Below, in pieces: positions 57,761 to 64,000 of a stretch of DNA of 64,000 bases. Made by a program: the position numbers and the translations under genes. Location: contig OX104134.1 in the NCBI GenBank assembly GCA_944470555.2, forward strand, positions 99,070,701-99,134,700, written 5' to 3'. The notes under the pieces are model-generated. The model saw only the letters and a list, made by a program, of their open reading frames with translations, was not told the origin of the DNA and made no database searches. This stretch comes from Heterobilharzia americana. Its lineage: Eukaryota > Platyhelminthes > Trematoda > Strigeidida > Schistosomatidae. How positions within the stretch are numbered: position 1 is the stretch's first letter; every line of letters starts with the position of its first letter.

Positions 57761-58222
57761 TCGTCCACATTGGAACCGATAATCTCTAGATATCCTGCTG
57801 GACTACTCACAGCAATCATAAACCGGATGACGAATTCCTAACAGTAAGAATAATTACCGAAATTCTGCTGTTCTGAAATATCGAAAGATCTACATCAGGA
57901 TACCTGTCAACAAAATCCAAAGCAACCTTCCTATCCATCACGCCTTTCTCCAGAGAAAGGTGTTATGGAGTGAAATCAGTACTTCTAGATTCCTCGAAGA
58001 TCAAATTCCAGAAAGCTTTCACAGCCAACCGTGTTGCTTCGAAGTTTCGAGGAAAAGCACGTGAACCTGGTTTCAAATAGCAGATTAATTGTGAAAGGCT
58101 TTAGGGTTTCTTATAGAGATCTGGGCAATTTTATACCACACTATATCAAGTATCCGCTGATTATATGAAGACAGAAACTGAGATGATAAAAAATCAACGA
58201 GTACAGACAGAAAATAATTTAC

Positions 58223-58447
58223 CCTATTTTGTTGAGTTAATTTATCCTTCGCTGGATAGATACGCATTACATGACCAAATGGACTGAACAATGCTTTCAG
58301 ATCATCTGCAGTTGTATCCGGTGGTAGATTAGTAACACGTACTGTGTTTCCATCGAATGGACGCTTCTCTGAGGACATACTGGAGCCGGTAGTGGCTGCA
58401 TCACCACGTAAACATGGTGGAATATAACGTCCAGGACGATCCGTTTG
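58223..58447 (-). CDS. EIF3G: EIF3G penultimate exon (linker and RRM N-terminal half)
   Basis: 75 codons in phase 0 between a TTCTCTTCTAG acceptor (AG at 58,448-58,449) and an AGG|GTAAAT donor. It encodes GRYIPPCLRGDA, matching the conserved KYVPPSLRDGA-type linker of EIF3G, a variable Ser-rich stretch, then the RRM start with NTVRVTNLPPDTTADDL (RNP2 is VRVTNL), ALFSPFGHVMRIYPAKDK. It joins in frame to the exon at 55,873. Further 5' exons (eIF3i/a-binding N-terminus and the CCHC zinc knuckle) were searched for on this strand up to 64,000 and not recognised, so they are probably outside the window or among the repeats. Confidence 0.92.
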
Positions 58448-58449
58448 CT

Positions 58450-59185
58450 AGAAGAGAAAAAATGAGCTACATTAAACTGATGTTAAAAAACAAAGTTATA
58501 ACACTGATTTCGCTTAATGTATGGACAATCAAGTCCTGGGAAATTATTTTATACTAATCTATGGCATCTCAGCAACACGCATACACAGAGTACTAAACAT
58601 TTCTAACCCGTGCCAAATCGTCGAGATACAATAGTGAAGCGACACACCCTTCATGAATCATCACAGAAAACATTGGCAGTCTTAATAAAATTCGGTGAAC
58701 CGCATCCAACCGGTTAACACTTCTACATAAAATGGATTTTATACCCACGTTATACCGTTTGTTGAACTAACACGAAACGCGAATAAGATGATCGTTGAAA
58801 ACAAGTAATATCTAACGGAAATTTGCTTTCATCATTTTCATTAAAAGGCTCGCATAGCATAGAAGTGAGATTTTTCGAATACAATGAAGTTCGAGTGAAA
58901 TATTTTCAAAATGACCGAGTGACACAAGCATTAACTAAGATGGTCCTAGAGCTTAACACAGTCAGCTTAGCGAGGCAACCAAAAGGTGGGTCTTTTTGTT
59001 TCTAAGGTAGTTTAAGTGAGATAGACAAGACAAAACTAACGTAGAACCCCACACAAAGGTGCATCGGCTCAAGTTCCCGCACTTCAAAACAGCATGCAAA
59101 CAAGTTGGTACAAGAGATAAGTATCAAAGTAGCCAAAGATGTATGGGAGGAGAAGGAATTCAAAAATCAAAGATAGTGCTAATAT
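58450..59185. other. EIF3G upstream intron or flank, no gene
   Basis: AT-rich, no domain-bearing frame (58,823-59,005 on the forward strand shows none). Confidence 0.5.
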
Positions 59186-59745
59186 TCAAGCTTTAAAAGA
59201 CACCAAGGAGTGAATGTATCTGCGCCATTGTGACCGATTTTCAGCCGTATCACTAAGACTCGTCCAACCAATGGTTTCTTCTATCTCGAGAACCCCAACC
59301 AGGGAGTCTACATCTCCACAGTAAGATACTTCATCGGCTGGTGCCGCGTCTTGGTCTGGCAACAATGAATCCTCTTCCAATCTAATCCAACTTTCTCTAG
59401 AAGGGTACGTCGACGTAGGTGGTGAGTCGGTATGCATAGCATATGTTCAAACCATCTCAGACAATGAAGGTTCCCAAACTTATTGACTGAACAGCTTACC
59501 TTTCTTGCTTGATATCCTTCATCTGACGTCGGCATCCCTCTCATGGTGATTCCAGCACGTGCGAACAAAGCCACAAAAATACCATGATGAAGTGTCTACT
59601 TCATATCGTCTACTTTTAACGTCTGTCTCACACCGTATCATGACCGCCATCAATTTCAACATAGGACCATGTATTACTGTGTAACAGTCTATGTTGCCAC
59701 ATCTCATATCAGAACACCAAGCAAAAAAGTAATAAGATGAAAGAT
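59186..59745 (-). pseudogene. Family-1 EN-RT 3' end, decayed
   Basis: Reverse-strand blocks: LHCLRWFEHMLCIPTHHLRR (59,475-59,420), RTLLEKVGLDWKRI (59,410), QTKTRHQPMKYLT, a GVLEIEETIGWTSL region and DTAENRSQWRRYIHSL (59,250-59,195). Order and spacing match the family-1 C-terminus. Confidence 0.8.
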
Positions 59746-59964
59746 GAAGAAAAATCGGTTAGAAGCAATAGGAAGTAGTAAAAAAGGAAGGGGGGATGAG
59801 AAAATCCTGAGTTTGGTATGGTGAATTAAGATAAAGATAAAATGTGGTTACATCTGCCCCGCTGAAATTGGTTTTCAGCTATATCGACTAAAATCTCCAA
59901 CCCCTGGTTTTTGTTGTCACGTGGACCCCGACCGGCTGCTCTGCATATCCCCACATAAGAAAGA

Positions 59965-60155
59965 AGCAAAGGAACGCACTCAACTACCTTGTGCACATCT
60001 ATGCAGTAGACAATGAGCTACACCAATTATGTGGGGGGGGGAGTTGTGATACTACCTGGCTCCCCAAACCTCAGTAGGCGGACCAGGCTTCAAACCCGTG
60101 ACCCACTTGGTTGATAATCATCACCAGAAACCACTGAGCCACAGCTTCACATACC
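59965..60155 (-). repeat. tRNA-derived SINE (SINE-2), best copy
   Basis: The reverse strand begins with GCTGTGGCTCAGTGGTTTC (A-box-like TGGCTCAGTGG) and has a B-box-like GGTTTGAAGCC about 45 bases on, then the shared CAGGTAGTATCAC and GTGCACAAGG blocks. It is inserted within family-1 3' sequence. At least five copies of this repeat occur in the window. Confidence 0.7.
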
Positions 60156-60159
60156 CTTA

Positions 60160-60890
60160 GATGGCTCATCCCAACAGTTGAAGCGTTCAAGCGATGAAAT
60201 CACGCTTTAGTATGGCCATCTGGAGCCTTTTTCCAGACTGAACCTACGTCAGCTAACATTGCACGATGAGGCAGACGGTGGCTAGACAGGCGTAACACAT
60301 GTCCCAGCCAACGTAATAGATGAAGGTTCAAAACTTCATCGATTGACTTTCCTCTCCTATCTAAAATTCTAAGTCTGAAATCTACATTACTAGTGACACC
60401 ATGACAGATAGCGTAGGTTGGCGAGAGCCAAGCGAGCCTCTTGTATCCCTGCAAAGATTTCTTCGGTCACTAGCGCAGCAGGGTTCATCCGACTTCTGAG
60501 ATAAGTGAAGTGTTCAACGTACTCAACCACTTTACTCTCGACTGTTAAACAGGATGCCACTAAAGACGTCATGGAGCAAAACTCTGCATTTGGGTGATCA
60601 GAAATGCCAGTCAATATGTCTAGAAGCCCCTGCATCTTGTCAGCGTCTAAACCTAACAGATATCCTGTGATGTCAGATGATGAAAGGGAGATCTCCATAA
60701 TGATGTCGATGTCAAAATTGGACAGGAATGGAGAGAATAGACATTCCTGACAAGGCTCATTCGACGTACACATTTCAACTAAAGACTCCCAGAAGGCTGT
60801 AACACGACCGCGAGTGTTTGAGTACAAAACCTTCAAAGAAAAGTGTTGAAGGCCTAGTCTCAATATTCCATTCAGGTTCCGACTAAATAG
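60160..60890 (-). pseudogene. Family-1 RT with internal deletion
   Basis: Reverse strand: LKVLYSNTRGRVTAF (60,830), LFSPFLSNFDIDIIMEISL (60,740), DADKMQGLLDILTG (60,645), ARLALANLRYL (60,430), then after a jump LLRWLGHVLRLSSHRLPHR (60,320). The YADD block and the stretch around the LLYGCETW motif are missing. Confidence 0.8.
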
Positions 60891-62400
60891 CGAGTAATAA
60901 AATAGTAGCTACAGGTCAGCTGAACTGTTTGCCGAAGTGTTCTTCCCAGTAGTCTCGCTTGATAGTGAATCCCAGACCCATCCTTTGCCGGCATAGCCTC
61001 ACTAACCATTGACATTCACGCACCAGTTTTCCCAATATACGTAAATAACTGTCTACTGTTACCTATCCCGCTGCTTTTCCCATCCCTTTAGTCTTGGCTA
61101 ACCACCACTCTTCACGATCATCGTGTAGACTTCTTGGTAGCATATATTTTAACGGCTTCCGCTCCTAGTTATGGCCGGAGGGTTCAGGGATGAGTTCGTC
61201 TGCACTCATCAATTCAAAAGAAGCGGCTGAGATCTACTGCCCCTTTTAGCCACCTTTTGAGAGTTGACTATGGTCTTTATCACTGTTTTTACAACATACT
61301 GAGGGTAGCGTCAGGCTTCTTAACGGGTGGTGTTGTTCTGTTCAAATAACTATCCAGCTAGTTCTCGTTGAAACCAGCCCCAATATTCTCTTCCAGCTGC
61401 ACCCGCAATGCAATGCTCCTGTTCATGCAGTTTTCCCACGTCCATTTGAACGCAAGCACACACGTGCTCAAACCAACGTGCGGTCACTGTCCGAATTACA
61501 TGCTTTAGAAACAGTAGCAATTTCCCACCGACCGTTTCCAGAGACAACTAGTAACAATGGAGCCTATCTGTGTTCACAGCTGAGTTTATGTCGGCAGAAG
61601 CCACGTCAGACGAAGTCTCTTTCTGCCTTTATGGAGTTTGTGCCGGCGACAAATAGATTGTTGTCTGAGCACAATTGTTCAGTTGGGATTCCGAAAGTGT
61701 CACCCACCTATGTGCCTTTCTGTCTGACTCAGCCTACCCACTTGTGCACTGAAATCATCTGCAAAAATAATCACTTTTGAAAGTATGGCTTTCAGTAGGA
61801 AGCTAGATATTCTCCGGTAGAACTTATTCTTTACATCGTCCCAACTTCAGTTAGTGGGTGGGTAAGCAGAGATTACAGAAAGACAACAGCAATTTTCCCT
61901 ATTGCTTTTTCTTCACAGTGCTGTCCAGTTGAACGGCGCATAGGTGACTATCAACTGAGATACAGTCTAGTAGTAAACTTTCTGCCTGAGTGCATACTGC
62001 TGTACCTGTACCTGCAAAACTGTGAGAACTGGCCATCGAACCCTCAGGAACTCGAGGGGTGAATTTCGCGGATTCACCATATTGCCCGGGTCCTGTATGC
62101 GAGTCTCAAAATGTAGCACATATTCATGATCTCAGTTTCTATAGTTGCGGTTAGTGATGCTTATTAGCCCGCTTGACGGATGGTCTGAACATTGTAAGCT
62201 CTAATGTATAGTTTGGAGCGCGGTTTCAGGACACCAAAGGTGCTGTTCTTTGAACTCAGATCGTTGTCGAGAGCTGCAGAGTTGGAAGAAAATGAAAATG
62301 GTATAGGATAATTGACTAAAAGACGTAAAGGAAGATTAGAAGGTAAGGAGGTAGACAATGAACTGAGGGAAGTTTAAAGTTGACAGAGTTGTGAGGGCGG
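60891..62400 (-). pseudogene. Family-1 endonuclease and linker, diverged
   Basis: Aligns by position with 36,100-37,330: the NSRQLF/REEWW-type linker near 61,050-61,140, the SAYPPTN-like strand near 61,860, and a shared tail including GAATTTCGCGGATTCACC near 62,060. More decayed than the palindrome copies and on the same strand as the RT at 60.2-60.9 kb, so the two may be one element. Confidence 0.6.
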
Positions 62401-63014
62401 TTGACATCTCCTGATTGCTTGCACCATGACGGCTAGTCCTCCCATGAGGTACCTGAAAAGAGGGGTTAGTGTGTGACCACAATGCCTAAAGGAAATCTGC
62501 TTGAGGCTGGTTATATATAGTCTTTTTAGAGGTTTGAGATCTACTTTTATCAGTTTCGCTCCTTACTATTGTCAAATGCAGATGAAATGAGTTTTTACGC
62601 ATCAATCAGTTTGGATGACGTGCAGAAATCCCCTAGCATTTGCTGACTTCTGGATGTAGGTTACCAAAAGTCTTCACCGCAGTTTCTACCTCAGACTGAA
62701 TATCGTACTACGCTTCATCAAGATGAGAATGGATACCACGTTCAGCGCTAAGCTACCTCCTTCCTCAATACGCATTTAACGTTCTCACCTTCCAGTTGAG
62801 CACACAGTGAATTCAATTTATATCTGTTTTCGGTGACCAGGAAGCCGCAGACACATACGTACTTGTACTACTGTGTGACTGTAGTCCTAACATGTACTCC
62901 AGAATGAGTGGCAATCCTCCACCGATTCTTTGCAAACATAGCTTATAGCGTGATGATGTAGGCGTATGCATGTGAGACGGCGTTTCTTCTCATGTTTGAA
63001 GTTAGCATTTGTAT
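62401..63014. other. Probable family-1 5' sequence, no gene
   Basis: GCACCATGACGG and ATGAGGTACCTG near 62,420-62,455 match 37,600-37,635; a piece near 62,890-62,950 (GTGGCAATCCTCCACCGAT) matches the endonuclease at 36,680-36,705 and so belongs to a second partial copy. Confidence 0.45.
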
Positions 63015-64000
63015 CATTATTTGTCCCTTGGGTTCCTATTGGAACATAGGACTTCGGTAGCACGTCGACATTTCACTCTATTCTCTCCGGTCTTCTTAAC
63101 TTGGCTCCACGACCCCCTATAACCTCACATTTCTTCCTCACACGACCTCGTTGGCAAGCCAGAGTGAATTCACTGTTGCTCATTCTCATTATTCTGGTCA
63201 TCTGATCTTCAGTTTCGAGTGAGCGTAGGCGACATCTGTTGGTGAATGTCTGTAGTTTGTTGGAAATGCTTTTCATGAAGTGCCAAGTTTCTGAACCATC
63301 ACACAGAAGCAATGACTGACTTGACTGAATTACTGTTGGAAATTCGAATCTTGTTCACGATTTATGCTGAGTGCAGTGCAGTGCAGTAGATCTCCACACT
63401 GATTTCAGGTTAATGAAGGTATGTCTTGCTGTCTTTCCTATCCTGGCTGCTTTGACATTGTCATTTGTGCGTGTACCACCGCCTTTAGTTGAAACGATAC
63501 TGCCTAGGTAGGAAGTGAAAGAGACTACCTCCTTTAGGTTTCTCCCATTGATTGGTGATTGGTGCTTGTTGTTCATGCTGTTGTTCGTTGTGTATCTTCA
63601 TCACCTCCGTCTTCTCTACATTCACCTGAAGTCAGTCCGGTCTTCGGTGCCCTACCTCTTCTGACAACTTGTTAGTTTTCGCCTGTAGATCTTCGAGTTT
63701 GTGCACGAAGACATTAGATATAAATCATCATCGTTGGCGAAATCCAAATCTTCTAAGGTCTTTCATCGGTCCAGCGTGTGACCCTCTTCTCGCTCCTCAC
63801 AGTTGTCTGTTACATGATCCAGTCCAGTCCAGTCGACCACAATCAGGAAGATGATCGGTGATGGTAGGCGACAGCCTCGAATTACTCCTGTCCCCTGTCC
63901 TAACTTCAATAGCGACACTGAGCTTTCCATTGTGAATCACTTGGCATGTAGCATCATCACATAGCATATAGCTGCTGTTGAATGAGGTTGATAAAGGTTT
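63015..64000 (-). pseudogene. Family-2 (RTE-like) RT 3' half, continues beyond window
   Basis: Reverse strand: YLGSIVSTKGGG (63,500), INLKSVWRSTAL (63,400), GSETWHFMKSISNKLQTF (63,290-63,240), ending with the CCTATTGGAACATAGG-type tail near 63,020. Related to 46,545-47,496 but with frameshifts and without a long TAA repeat. The RT palm lies towards 63,640-64,000. Confidence 0.8.

Larger units (their letters stand above)
55874..58222 (-). other. EIF3G intron, 2,349 bases, with transposon remnants
   Basis: Bounded by GTAAAT (58,222) and CTCTCTAG (55,874). It contains a SINE-2 copy, another tRNA-like fragment near 56,055-56,105 on the reverse strand (GATAGCTTAGTGGTCAA), and a Gypsy integrase C-terminus at 57,590-57,760. 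The open frame at 57,105-57,344 shows no recognisable domain. Confidence 0.8.

Noticed and set aside
1..64000. CRISPR arrays, bacterial operons, phage or defence modules
   Set aside because: No spaced short direct repeats, no ribosome-binding-site-led gene strings, and clear spliced eukaryotic exons.

Overview
The window reads as flatworm nuclear DNA, most likely a schistosome (blood fluke). The evidence is: a Ty3/Gypsy element with a tRNA-Trp type primer site and a Gag CHCC knuckle, as in the CsRn1/Boudicca/Kabuki lineage; a Sm-alpha-like SINE with a hammerhead ribozyme core; several EN-RT non-LTR families of the kinds abundant in schistosomes; Penelope-like RT remnants; and a host gene whose introns are only 35-36 bases long. 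Almost everything is transposon-derived. I recognise two host genes: a COX20-like gene at 32,146-32,477 (+) and the last two coding exons of EIF3G at 58,447-55,763 (-). I see no bacterial operon, CRISPR array or defence system.

Layout. 1-3.2 kb: a TA microsatellite, then decayed CR1 and Gypsy remnants. 3.18-14.01 kb: palindrome A, about 4.1 kb per arm around a 2.65 kb spacer. Its arms carry Gypsy pol pieces, the 3' end of an EN-RT element (family 1) and an internally deleted RTE-like element (family 2), and its right arm runs into a 500-N gap. 14.5-17.08 kb: a nearly identical direct copy of sequence at 40.5-43.04 kb, interrupted by a Gypsy element at 17.08-about 21.9 kb (5' LTR, primer site, gag, frameshifted pol, no 3' LTR that I can see). 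22.4-24.8 and 25.5-29.9 kb: two degenerate CR1-clade elements. 30-32.1 kb: mostly non-coding, with small RT remnants.

32.15-32.48 kb: the COX20-like gene. Palindrome B starts 86 bases after its stop codon: left arm 32,563-40,163, spacer 40,164-42,355, right arm 42,356-50,920. Each arm holds a nearly complete decayed family-1 element, Penelope-like pieces, a family-2 endonuclease fragment and an exon-like cysteine-rich reading frame. The right arm alone carries a 964-base RTE-like insertion with target-site duplications, so the arms existed before it inserted. 50.9-55.1 kb: a decayed family-1 RT and AT-rich non-coding DNA. 55.1-58.5 kb: the hammerhead SINE and the EIF3G 3' end. 59-64 kb: more family-1 and family-2 remnants and a tRNA-derived SINE.

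The genes do not form a pathway. What is notable is the architecture: two large high-identity palindromes plus a direct copy of one palindrome's core within 51 kb. Repeat-rich sex-chromosome (W) or other non-recombining DNA is a possible setting, but that is inference. All boundaries and identities come from reading by eye; no alignment or database search was run.
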